A stretch of 64,000 bases of DNA. It comes from Clostridia bacterium. Its GTDB lineage: Bacteria; Bacillota; Clostridia; Oscillospirales; CAG-272. Numbering within the stretch: the first letter of the stretch is position 1; each line of letters starts with the position of its first letter. The translations under genes and the position numbers were made by a program. This document shows, piece after piece, positions 44,451 to 54,681 of this stretch. Where the stretch lies: positions 1 to 64,000 of the forward strand of contig JAFSSP010000018.1 in assembly GCA_017450945.1 (NCBI GenBank), in the 5' to 3' direction. A model generated the notes under the pieces. It did no database searches. It saw nothing but the letters and a program-made list of their open reading frames with translations, and had not been told where the DNA came from.

Positions 44451-45734
44451 TCAAATGGTTTTTTTGTATTGCGAACCGGGGAGCTTTTGCAGGTACCCCA
44501 TAATTTCCAGTGTTGTGACGGCGGCGATGACCTCGCCAAAGGAAAGCCCGAGCGTGGTCAGGTGATCCAATGAGACCGCTTCACCGTCCGGGATCGCGCA
44601 AAGGACGCGTCTCTCCTCCTCGGAAAGTCCAGGGAGCGTCGACGGATCGACCGAAGCGGCGGGCGTTTCGGTTTTTTCTTTTGCCTGCACTTGTTTCTTT
44701 GGCTCCTTTGCCGGAGCGGCGGCAGGCGTCCCCGGTTCTTTGACCGGAGCCCCGGGTGTATAAGAGATGACACCGAGGTCATTGAGATAGATCAGGTCGG
44801 CCTCTGATTTTCCCTGCACGTCGGCAAGCGCTTCGGGATGAAGCGTTTTCGGGAAAACGTATTTGTAAGGATCAAGGATATCCTCGGTGGAAAGCACCAA
44901 AGTCGCGCCGTCGCGCAAAAGTCCGTTGGTTCCTGCCGAGGTGCGGCTCCCGACGTTGGAAGGAAGCGCAAACACGTCTCTTCCCTCGGCCGCGGCGTCT
45001 TTTGCGGTGATGAGCGAGCCGCTTCCGAGCCCGGCCTCGATCACAACGGTTCCCTCGCAGATCCCGCTGATGATGCGGTTGCGGGCCGGGAAATGATAGC
45101 CGTTTGGCTTGGTTCCGGGCGGATATTCGGAAATCACGGCGCCGCTTTTTTCAATTTCGCGCTTCAGCTTTGCATGATGCGGCGGATAAACAAGATCCAC
45201 TCCGCAGCCAAGCACGGCGACGGTCGGGCCGCCCGCGGCAAGAGCCGCTCCGGCAGAAACGCCGTCGATCCCGGCCGCCATGCCGCTGACCGTAATGGCG
45301 CCGGCCGAGGTCAATTCATAGGCTATTTTATACGCGTGGCGCAGGCCGTATGCGCTCATCTTCCGCGTTCCGACCATACCGATCGAGAGGCGCGTGTTAA
45401 AATCCGGAAGGTTTCCTTTGCAGTAAAGGAGAACCGGCGGACGCTTGATGCGGCGCAAATTGTTCGGATAGCGCCCATCCGCATAGGTCAAGACACCGAT
45501 TCCAAGCCTTGCGCAAGCATTCAAAATGGCGGTGGCCGGCGTAAGGTCTTTGTTTGCGAGCGCCGCCAGAGCCCGTTCGGTCACTTCCGGAAGGCGGGAA
45601 AGCTCATCGGTATCCGCTTCGTAAATATCATAAGGGGATTCATACTGCGTGATCAGAGCGCGAAAGCTGCCGCTCTGCGGACCCAGGGCTTCTGCAAGCC
45701 AGATCCAGTGAAGCAGTTCTTTCATCTGTTCCAT
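44451..45734 (-). CDS. dprA: DNA processing protein DprA
   Basis: DprA loads RecA on incoming single-stranded DNA during transformation. The 427-residue protein has an N-terminal helical region, a Rossmann-like core (MVGTRKMSAYG; SGMAAGIDGVSAGAAL; EYPPGTKPNGYHFPARNRIISG), a Pro/Ala/Lys-rich linker (about 330-365) and a C-terminal winged helix. AAAGGGG precedes ATG 45734. Presence of dprA alone does not show competence, because many non-competent Firmicutes keep it. It precedes topA, a common arrangement. Confidence 0.95.
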   Translation of the reverse strand: MEQMKELLHWIWLAEALGPQSGSFRALITQYESPYDIYEADTDELSRLPEVTERALAALANKDLTPATAILNACARLGIGVLTYADGRYPNNLRRIKRPPVLLYCKGNLPDFNTRLSIGMVGTRKMSAYGLRHAYKIAYELTSAGAITVSGMAAGIDGVSAGAALAAGGPTVAVLGCGVDLVYPPHHAKLKREIEKSGAVISEYPPGTKPNGYHFPARNRIISGICEGTVVIEAGLGSGSLITAKDAAAEGRDVFALPSNVGSRTSAGTNGLLRDGATLVLSTEDILDPYKYVFPKTLHPEALADVQGKSEADLIYLNDLGVISYTPGAPVKEPGTPAAAPAKEPKKQVQAKEKTETPAASVDPSTLPGLSEEERRVLCAIPDGEAVSLDHLTTLGLSFGEVIAAVTTLEIMGYLQKLPGSQYKKTI

Positions 45735-45758
45735 TCCGCTTTCCCCTTTCTGTCAAAC

Positions 45759-46616
45759 TCAGGTCTCGTTTTTCTTTTTGCCGAAGAACTCCCAAAGGAA
45801 GATCGACGCCGCGACCGCCGCATTGAGCGACTCGGCTCTCTCTGTCATGGGGATCATCAGACACCCGTCGCAGGCGCCAAGAATGTTTTCGGTCAGTCCG
45901 TGGCCTTCGTTGCCGATGACCACGCAATCCCCCGGCACCGCTTCAAACGCGCCCAGCTTTTGCGCGTCCTGCGAAAGCGCGGCGGCAAAGACCCTGCGCC
46001 CGGCATTTTTGAGGCTCGCGATCGTCGCAAAAAGATCGTCGCTGCGATCGATCCGCTGGGTAAACAGCGTTCCCATCGACGCGCGCAAAGTTTTCGGGTG
46101 ATAGATATCGGCGCAGTCGGTGCTGAGGATCAAGCGATCCACGCCAAAGGCGGCGGCACTGCGAACGACAGCGCCCAGGTTGGAAGGATCGCGCACCGCT
46201 TCGAGAAGCAGGATCTTCTCCTGTCCGGGATCGGAAAAATTTTTGTCGCTTACATATATTGTAGCGTTTTTTTGCAATTTGTCAATATATTTTGCGACGC
46301 AGATCACGCCTTCAGGCGATTTTTCTTCGGAAAGTTTCAAAAAGACCTCCTCCGAAAGAAGGAGGATTCTCCCCACACGCTCAAGCGCCGCTTCACCAAA
46401 GTCCCGTTGGATCGAGGAAAGGATCCCGTTCGCGGTCGGCTCCGACAAGAGTACAAGCGGCAGTTCAAGTCCTGCCAAGAGTGCTTCCCGAAAGAGTTTG
46501 ACGCCGTCAAAGCGGAAAAGGCGTGCCTCTTCCCTTGCCTTTCTGTCGGTCAGTTTGCCCACTTCCACGACCGTCCGGTTCTGTCTTGAGCGGATGACTT
46601 CGCGATCGATTTTCAC
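45759..46616 (-). CDS. SpoU-family RNA 2'-O-methyltransferase
   Basis: The 285-residue protein has an N-terminal substrate-binding region and a C-terminal SPOUT knot with the three SpoU blocks: LEAVRDPSNLGAVVRSAAAFG, VIGNEGHGL and IPMTERAESLNAAVAASI. It methylates a ribose 2'-OH in rRNA or tRNA; the site is not decided by sequence. The start is GTG 46616 with GGAGG 9 nt upstream. It heads the 15-gene minus-strand run ending with leuS. No clear promoter is seen in the 104-bp gap after rplT, which contains a terminator and a short hairpin (46648-46670), so entry may be by read-through or by a weak promoter I cannot identify. Confidence 0.92.
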   Translation of the reverse strand: MKIDREVIRSRQNRTVVEVGKLTDRKAREEARLFRFDGVKLFREALLAGLELPLVLLSEPTANGILSSIQRDFGEAALERVGRILLLSEEVFLKLSEEKSPEGVICVAKYIDKLQKNATIYVSDKNFSDPGQEKILLLEAVRDPSNLGAVVRSAAAFGVDRLILSTDCADIYHPKTLRASMGTLFTQRIDRSDDLFATIASLKNAGRRVFAAALSQDAQKLGAFEAVPGDCVVIGNEGHGLTENILGACDGCLMIPMTERAESLNAAVAASIFLWEFFGKKKNET

Positions 46617-46683
46617 AAAAATACACCTCCCGCGCGCAATTTTTTTCGCTTTTCCGAATGGCGGAAAAGCTGCTAACTATGAC

Positions 46684-46711
46684 AAAAACCCGATGTGACC
46701 ATCGGGTTTTT
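46684..46711. terminator. Terminator of the infC-rpmI-rplT operon
   Basis: AAAAACCCGATG (46684-46695) pairs with CATCGGGTTTTT (46700-46711) across TGAC. It lies just after the rplT stop on the minus strand and just before the SpoU gene. Confidence 0.92.
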
Positions 46712-46720
46712 GATTGTTCC

Positions 46721-47074
46721 TCAGAGCGCCGCTTTTGCGGTCTCAGCGAGCTTTGCAAAGGCTTCCTTATCGGAAACAGCCAGCTCGGCGAGCACCTTGC
46801 GGTTGAGGGTGATCCCGGCCTTCTTGAGGCCGTGCATGAAGGTGGAATAATTCATGCCGTTCATCTTTGCACCGGCGGAAATTCTCGTGATCCAGAGCGA
46901 ACGGAAATCTCTCTTTTTGAGTTTGCGGCCGGCAAAAGCGTAGTTACCGCTCTTGAGGACGGCCTCTTTTGCCATCTTGAAATGCTTGGATTTTGCACCC
47001 CAGTAACCTTTTGCGGCTTTCAGAGTTGCTTTTCTTCTCTTACGGGTCATGAGTGCGCCCTTAATTCTTGCCAT
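46721..47074 (-). CDS. rplT: 50S ribosomal protein L20
   Basis: L20 is an early 50S assembly protein and, in Firmicutes, the repressor that binds the leader of its own operon. The 117-residue basic protein shows [37 protein letters not shown] and [23 protein letters not shown]. It is the last gene of infC-rpmI-rplT, before a strong terminator. Confidence 0.98.
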   Translation of the reverse strand: MARIKGALMTRKRRKATLKAAKGYWGAKSKHFKMAKEAVLKSGNYAFAGRKLKKRDFRSLWITRISAGAKMNGMNYSTFMHGLKKAGITLNRKVLAELAVSDKEAFAKLAETAKAAL

Positions 47075-47096
47075 TTTTCAATTCCTCCGTTTCGTC

Positions 47097-47291
47097 TTAC
47101 TTCTGGATCATAGCCTTGAGGTTTTCTGCGACTTTGCCCTGTACGAAAGAGCTGGAACGCAGATGTCTTGCCCGCTTTGCGCTCTTAAGACCGGTCTTAT
47201 GACGGTGCGAGCTGTGGAACATTTTGACCTTGCCGTTTGCGGTCACGGAAAATCTTTTGGCAGACGCCTTATGTGTTTTGACTTTTCCCAT
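47097..47291 (-). CDS. rpmI: 50S ribosomal protein L35
   Basis: The 64-residue basic protein shows GKVKTHKASAKRFSVTANGKVK and the SHRHKTGLKSAKRARHLR core. ATG 47291 has AAGGAG 9 nt upstream; an in-frame TTG at 47297 is closer to it and is rejected. It lies between infC and rplT. Confidence 0.98.
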   Translation of the reverse strand: MGKVKTHKASAKRFSVTANGKVKMFHSSHRHKTGLKSAKRARHLRSSSFVQGKVAENLKAMIQK

Positions 47292-47327
47292 TTTCAAAAA
47301 CTCCTTTTATGCTGTTCAGATTTGATT

Positions 47328-47855
47328 TTACTTTTTAATTGGATTGATGATCATCGTGATGGTCCTGTTATCGAGCACCGGGGTCTTATCGACCGTACCG
47401 ACCTCCGAGCAGGCCTCGCGGAAGCGCTCCAGCACCTCTTTGCCGATGCTGATATGGCTCATTTCGCGGCCGCGGAAACGCATGACCACGCGCACCTTGT
47501 TTCCGTCGCCCAAAAAGCGCAGAGCATGCTTCTTTTTGGTCTCGAAATCGTGAACGTCGATGCGGCAGGAAAGCTGGATCTCCTTGACCTCGATCGTTTG
47601 CTGTTTCTTTTTTGCTTCCTTTTCGCGTTTGTCGCGCTCAAAGCAGAACTTGCCGTAGTCCATAATTTTGCAGACCGGTGGATTTGCCTGAGCGGCCATC
47701 ATCACAAGGTCCATTCCTCGATCGTAGGCCATAGCGAGCGCCTTTTGCGGCGGCAGAATGCCGAGCGCTTCCCCATCGGGACCGATCAGACGAACTTCGG
47801 GAGCAACGATGTCTTCGTTGAGCAAAGTCTCTTTGTTATCCTTTGCGCTACTGAT
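47328..47855 (-). CDS. infC: Translation initiation factor IF-3, apparent AUC start
   Basis: IF-3 proofreads the start codon and prevents subunit joining. The 175-residue product shows LLNEDIVAPEVRLIGPDGEALGI, AYDRGMDLVMMAAQANPPVCKIMDYGKF and the C-domain IDVHDFETKKKHALRFLGDGNKVRV. There is no ATG, GTG or TTG in a suitable place: the nearest GTG overlaps the ribosome site. GGAGG lies exactly 8 nt before an in-frame ATC (47855-47853), which gives the expected N-terminus ISSAKDNKETLLNEDIV. Rare start codons are typical of infC (AUU in E. coli) because IF-3 represses its own non-AUG start. The leader upstream is of the L20 type. Confidence 0.92.
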   Translation of the reverse strand: MSSAKDNKETLLNEDIVAPEVRLIGPDGEALGILPPQKALAMAYDRGMDLVMMAAQANPPVCKIMDYGKFCFERDKREKEAKKKQQTIEVKEIQLSCRIDVHDFETKKKHALRFLGDGNKVRVVMRFRGREMSHISIGKEVLERFREACSEVGTVDKTPVLDNRTITMIINPIKK

Positions 47856-47860
47856 ATCTA

Positions 47861-48009
47861 ACACCTCCAAGCAAAAAATACAAAAAAATAACCGTACAAA
47901 GATTCTCTCTCCGCACGGCACACCAAAAGCCCAATAGGGCTTTGAAGCACTATTGACCCGACTGCGCTCTGGGCGAGCAGGTGAGAGCGGAGGCTCTTCT
48001 TTGTTGTTC
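47861..48009 (-). ncRNA. L20-type autoregulatory leader of infC-rpmI-rplT
   Basis: About 150 nt of leader separate the predicted transcription start (near 48009) from infC. The stretch GAGCCTCCGCTCTCACC and the later GGGTCAATAGTGC fit my memory of Firmicutes L20 leaders. AAAGCCC (47943-47937) can pair with GGGCTTT (47932-47926) as a terminator-like hairpin, and CAATAG (47955-47950) can pair with CTATTG in an alternative fold that opens it. L20 binding to such leaders causes early termination in B. subtilis. A covariance-model search would settle the boundaries. Confidence 0.75.
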
Positions 48010-48015
48010 CTGCCT

Positions 48016-48044
48016 ATTATACAACCCGAAATGCATTTTGTCAA
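48016..48044 (-). promoter_or_regulatory. Promoter of the infC operon
   Basis: Minus strand TTGACA (48044-48039), a 17-bp spacer and TATAAT (48021-48016), both perfect consensus. Confidence 0.9.
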
Positions 48045-48128
48045 GCCCTTTTGAGAAAAATTTTTCCGTCGTTTTTTGTCGGTTTTCCACGACAAAAATG
48101 TCCATTGACATCCTGCACGGCGCTGTGC

Positions 48129-48142
48129 GAACAAATTTGTTC
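48129..48142. promoter_or_regulatory. Palindrome GAACAAATTTGTTC in the infC-CNNM gap
   Basis: A perfect 14-bp palindrome lies between the divergent promoters at 48016-48044 and 48206-48234, more than 60 bp from either. Its half-sites are GAAC and GTTC but with a 6-bp spacer, not the 4 bp of a Gram-positive LexA box. The function is unknown. Confidence 0.35.
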
Positions 48143-48205
48143 ATATCGTTGCACCTTTATGCTTTTTCACAAAATTTTCCGTCTTTTTTTCGTCATAATT
48201 GATAA

Positions 48206-48234
48206 TTTACAAATGCCCAAAAGCGGTGTATAAT
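48206..48234 (+). promoter_or_regulatory. Promoter of the candidate small RNA
   Basis: TTTACA (48206-48211), a 17-bp spacer and perfect TATAAT (48229-48234). No ORF with a ribosome site follows before the terminator at about 48360. Confidence 0.8.
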
Positions 48235-48240
48235 GGAAAC

Positions 48241-48362
48241 TGCCGATGGATTTCATTCAGATTCATCGGGTTCCCCCTTGTTGCACACCGTGCATTCTGT
48301 TTCTGCGAAGTGTCAATCTCATGGCATCAATACGCAGTGCGGACCATGGTGTGCAATTTTTA
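48241..48362 (+). ncRNA. Candidate orphan small RNA of about 120 nt
   Basis: A consensus promoter is followed by two hairpins and a U-tail with no coding frame. Hairpin 1 pairs CCGATG (48243-48248) with CATCGG (48264-48269). Hairpin 2 has a closing 9-bp stem, TTGCACACC (48281-48289) with GGTGTGCAA (48348-48356), an inner stem CTGCG (48303-48307) with CGCAG (48333-48337), an asymmetric internal loop, and TTTTTA right after the 3' arm, so it also acts as terminator. A separate promoter for the CNNM gene starts only 20 bp later, which argues for a free-standing RNA rather than a leader. It does not match SRP RNA, tmRNA or any riboswitch I can recall. Confidence 0.6.
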
Positions 48363-48380
48363 TATCCGTTTTTCCCCCGC

Positions 48381-48409
48381 TCTTGACTTTTTCTTCCATT
48401 TATGGTAAA
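48381..48409 (+). promoter_or_regulatory. Promoter of the CNNM gene pair
   Basis: TTGACT (48381-48386), a 17-bp spacer and TAAAAT (48404-48409). Confidence 0.85.
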
Positions 48410-48455
48410 ATGAATTGTTTCCATACAAAAAATGAAAAGGAGTTGGTAACACTTT

Positions 48456-49844
48456 ATGGACACAGACGGGAACATACGATGTTTGTCCGCGCTTCCCATT
48501 TTCCGGTTTTCGCTTGACGCAACGCCGGGAGTTGGCGGAATGGTCGGACTGACACTTTTGTTCATCTTCTTTGTCGTCTGCGGAGCCTATTTCGGCGCCG
48601 CCGAAAGCGGTTTTTCCGCTATGAACAAAATTCGCATCAAAGCAAAGGCCGAGGACGGCAACCGCAGAGCTAAGATCGCAAACCAGATCGCCGGCGACTT
48701 TGACCGCGCGCTGACCACACTGCTCATCGGCAACAACATCGCGCATATTGCGGCGGCCTCGATCGCCACGCTGATCGCCACAAGGCTGTTCGGCGCGTCC
48801 GACACGGTGACCATCCTTTGCACCGTGATCACCACGCTGGTCGTCTTTCTGTTCAGCGAGATGATCCCAAAAGCCTACGCCAACGACCGCAGTGAGAGCA
48901 CCGCGCTCTTCTCGGCCGGCCTTTTGCGCTTTTTGATGAAAGCTCTCTTCCCTCTGACGGCGTTTTTCACCTGGATCTCCAAAGGCTTTACAAAGCTCTT
49001 CAGTCATTTTGTAAAGACCAAAGAGGAGCCTTCCATCACAGAAGAAGAGCTTTATGATATCATCGACACCATCGAAGAGGAAGGCGTGCTCAACGAGGAG
49101 CAGGGCGACCTGTTTAAGTCTGCGCTCGATTTTTCGGATACCTGCGCCAAGGACGTGATGACCATGCGTCAGGATATCGAAGCGATCAGCCTTTCCATTT
49201 CCAAAGAAGAACTTTTGGAGCTTGCAAAGACCACCACGCACTCGCGGATCCCGGTTTACCGACGCGATCTCGACCACATTGTGGGAACCTTGCAGGTCCG
49301 CAGGCTCATCAAAGAATATCTCAAAACCAAAACCATTCATCTCCCGTCGCTTTTGACCCCGGCCTTCCGGGTCGGCCCCAACGCCAAAATCGACGACATC
49401 CTCTCGGAAATGCAACAGCGCAAATTTTACCTTGCCGTCGTCACCGACGAAAAAGGCAAAACGCTGGGGCTTGTCACCGTGGAGGACTTTCTGGAAGAGC
49501 TTGTGGGCGAGATCTGGGATGAAAACGAAGTGGTTGACCAGAACTTCATCAAGCTGGGCGGCAACCGATTCCGGGTCAATCCGAGACTGACAGTCTACGA
49601 AATCTATCGCCGCATCGGCATGGAAATCACACCCGAGCAAAAGATCCCCCGCCGCCCGATCCTTTCCATTCTGCTTCAGCATTTCGGAAGGATCCCGAAG
49701 GAAGAAGATTCCTTTGTCTACCGGAACTTTGAGATCACGGTAGAATCGGTGGAAAACAACAAAGTTACCTCTGTCATCCTCCGACTCCTCGAAGAGGATG
49801 AGCTTGCCGCACTGCGCAAAGTTGGCAAGGAGGTGACAAAATGA
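48456..49844 (+). CDS. CNNM/CBS-domain transport protein (CorC/HlyC family), copy 1
   Basis: The 462-residue protein has a DUF21/CNNM membrane domain of about four helices (residues 30-185), a pair of CBS domains (about 205-330) and a C-terminal CorC_HlyC domain (about 350-440). Relatives export or control Mg2+ or other divalent ions; 'haemolysin' labels for this family are usually misleading. ATG 48456 is given, although AAGGAG is 13 nt away. ATG 48540 has GGGAG at 8 nt and would start right before the first helix, so the true product may be 28 residues shorter. The stop overlaps the next start as ATGA. Confidence 0.9.
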   Translation: MDTDGNIRCLSALPIFRFSLDATPGVGGMVGLTLLFIFFVVCGAYFGAAESGFSAMNKIRIKAKAEDGNRRAKIANQIAGDFDRALTTLLIGNNIAHIAAASIATLIATRLFGASDTVTILCTVITTLVVFLFSEMIPKAYANDRSESTALFSAGLLRFLMKALFPLTAFFTWISKGFTKLFSHFVKTKEEPSITEEELYDIIDTIEEEGVLNEEQGDLFKSALDFSDTCAKDVMTMRQDIEAISLSISKEELLELAKTTTHSRIPVYRRDLDHIVGTLQVRRLIKEYLKTKTIHLPSLLTPAFRVGPNAKIDDILSEMQQRKFYLAVVTDEKGKTLGLVTVEDFLEELVGEIWDENEVVDQNFIKLGGNRFRVNPRLTVYEIYRRIGMEITPEQKIPRRPILSILLQHFGRIPKEEDSFVYRNFEITVESVENNKVTSVILRLLEEDELAALRKVGKEVTK

Positions 49845-51187
49845 ATCCCGTTACCTATATTCTTGTCATTCTGCTCATGATTCTCCTTTCGGCCTTTTTC
49901 TCGGCCTCGGAGATCTCCTTCAACGCCTCCAACAAACTGCGGCTCAAAAAGGCCGCCGAGGCGGGCAGTAAATCGGCCGCCCTCGCCTATCACATCAGCG
50001 AGGACTTCACCTCGGCGCTTTCCGCCATTCTCATCGGAAACAATCTTGCCAACATCGCGGCCTCCACGGCGGCCACCGTGCTGACCATGCGCCTGCTTCT
50101 CGGAATCGTCGATCTTAAGGGCGGCGACGGCGTGGCCTCGCTTCTTTCCACCATTGTGATGACGCTGCTCATCCTTGTGTTCGGCGAGATCGTTCCCAAA
50201 GTGTTTGCAAAGAACAACGCCGACCGTGTGGTGCGCTGGTTCGCCTACCCCACCAAGGCGCTGACCTTCCTTTTCTTCCCGCTCGTCTGGCTGGTGATGA
50301 AGCTCATTCACCTGCTTCAAAAGCTTTGGGGCAAGGATGACGACGACGCGCCGACCGTGACCGAGGAGGAGCTTTCCTCCATCATTGAAACAGTCGAAGA
50401 GGAAGGTGTGATCGACGAAGACCAGAGCGAACTGCTCCAGTCCACGCTCGATTTCCGCGACACCACGGTCGAAGAGATCATGACCCACCGCATCGACGTC
50501 GATACCATCGACATCACCGACAGTGAAGAAAAGATCAAAGCCGTGATTGAAAACAGCCGCTATTCGAGGATCCCGGTCTACGAGGATTCGATCGACAACG
50601 TGCTCGGTATTCTGCCGCTCAACCAGTATTTCAAGGAACGCCTTTCGACCGACTCTCCCGACCTGCGCGCCATGCTCATGCCGGTCTGCTTTTTGCATAG
50701 AACGGTACGGCTTCCGGCGGCGCTCTCGCTCATGCGAGAAAGGAAAAATCACCTTGCCATCGTTGTGGACGAATTTGGCGGGACTTACGGAATTATTACC
50801 ATGGAGGACATCCTCGAAGAGCTGGTCGGCGACATCTGGGACGAGACCGACGAGGTCGTCAACGAGCTGACAAAAACCGGCGAAAACACCTATACCGTCA
50901 CCGGCGACATGAACATCGACGACTTTTTCTCCGAGCTTGAGTTTGAGCCCGACGAATTTGAGTGCGAATACTCGACCGTGGGCGGCTGGGCGATCGAAAT
51001 GCTCGATTCGGATCCGCATGTGGGAGACGAATTCGCCTACTCCGAACGCTCCTTGGAAAAAGAGGAAGAAGAGGACGAAGAAGGGCCTTACAAGATCCTT
51101 CACATTACCGTCTCCGAAATGGACGATATGCGCGTGACCGAGCTTTTGGTCAACGTGGAAACCGTGAATCCCGAAAAGGAATCGTAA
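49841..51187 (+). CDS. CNNM/CBS-domain transport protein, copy 2
   Basis: The 448-residue paralogue of the preceding gene has the same layout: DUF21 membrane domain (about 5-165), CBS pair (about 195-320; VDEFGGTYGIITMEDILEELVGDIWDE) and CorC_HlyC domain, plus an acidic EKEEEEDEEG stretch near the end. GGAGG precedes ATG 49841, which overlaps the stop of copy 1 (ATGA). Tight coupling suggests the two act together, possibly as a heteromer (inference). Confidence 0.92.
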   Translation: MNPVTYILVILLMILLSAFFSASEISFNASNKLRLKKAAEAGSKSAALAYHISEDFTSALSAILIGNNLANIAASTAATVLTMRLLLGIVDLKGGDGVASLLSTIVMTLLILVFGEIVPKVFAKNNADRVVRWFAYPTKALTFLFFPLVWLVMKLIHLLQKLWGKDDDDAPTVTEEELSSIIETVEEEGVIDEDQSELLQSTLDFRDTTVEEIMTHRIDVDTIDITDSEEKIKAVIENSRYSRIPVYEDSIDNVLGILPLNQYFKERLSTDSPDLRAMLMPVCFLHRTVRLPAALSLMRERKNHLAIVVDEFGGTYGIITMEDILEELVGDIWDETDEVVNELTKTGENTYTVTGDMNIDDFFSELEFEPDEFECEYSTVGGWAIEMLDSDPHVGDEFAYSERSLEKEEEEDEEGPYKILHITVSEMDDMRVTELLVNVETVNPEKES

Positions 51188-51213
51188 AACCGATTCAAGA
51201 CAGGAGATCAGAT

Positions 51214-51783
51214 ATGAAAAAAGACCGATTCGTTGCTTTTTTTGACGCCGTCATGGCGATCATTATGACGATCGAAGTACTGCAGTTTACGCTCCCAAAA
51301 GGACCTACTTGGAACGATCTGACCGAATTGAGAGGACAGATCATCGTCTATGCGTTATCTTTTTTCTGGCTCGGGATCATGTGGATCAGCATTCACAACC
51401 TCTGGCAGGACGTTGAATCGCTCCCACGAGGCGTGATCTTCGTGAATCTCTGCACACTGTTTTTCTCCTCGATGATTCCCTTCTCGGTGCTCTATCTCAG
51501 CCTGTATATCTACAGGATCGTCCCGCAGATTTTATACGGGATCGACACGATCTGCATAGCCCTCTGCAACCAGATCAGCCTGGAGCTTCTGACAAAAGAA
51601 AATCCCAAGCTCTCGCAAAGCGTCAAAAAATTCCGTGCGATCACGGCGACCGATATCTCGATCAAATTGATCGGAATCATTGTTTGCGTAACAGTCTTCC
51701 CACCCGCGATCATGATCGCCATATTCGTTTCTTTCCTCGTTATGGCAATCCACTATCTTCGCATGAAAAAGCGAAAAGAATAA
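51214..51783 (+). CDS. TMEM175-family (DUF1211) channel-like protein
   Basis: The 189-residue membrane protein starts RFVAFFDAVMAIIMTIEVL, a variant of the F(S/A)D...AI motif that lines the pore in TMEM175 potassium channels, followed by four or five further helices. One repeat of six helices fits the bacterial tetrameric form. In the motif, FFD replaces FSD. CAGGAG precedes ATG 51214, 26 bp after the second CNNM gene and before the shared terminator, so it is part of the same ion-handling unit. Confidence 0.82.
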   Translation: MKKDRFVAFFDAVMAIIMTIEVLQFTLPKGPTWNDLTELRGQIIVYALSFFWLGIMWISIHNLWQDVESLPRGVIFVNLCTLFFSSMIPFSVLYLSLYIYRIVPQILYGIDTICIALCNQISLELLTKENPKLSQSVKKFRAITATDISIKLIGIIVCVTVFPPAIMIAIFVSFLVMAIHYLRMKKRKE

Positions 51784-51796
51784 CCCTTTCCATTAA

Positions 51797-51837
51797 AAAA
51801 TCCGCAGAAAACGGTTTGCTTTCTGCGGATTTTATTT
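51797..51837. terminator. Bidirectional terminator between the channel gene and uvrA
   Basis: AAAATCCGCAGAAA (51797-51810) pairs with TTTCTGCGGATTTT (51820-51833), with A and T runs on both sides. Confidence 0.92.
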
Positions 51838-54669
<2,832 letters not shown>

Positions 54670-54681
54670 AGATTCTCCTGT

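Noticed and set aside
46617..46720. Promoter for the SpoU-to-leuS run
   Set aside because: No pair of -35 and -10 hexamers with acceptable spacing was found; the hairpin 46648-46670 lacks a U-tail on the minus strand, so it is not called as a terminator either.
48241..48380. Magnesium-type riboswitch for the CNNM gene
   Set aside because: A separate consensus promoter follows the hairpin and I recognise no known Mg2+ sensor core, so a free-standing RNA is preferred.
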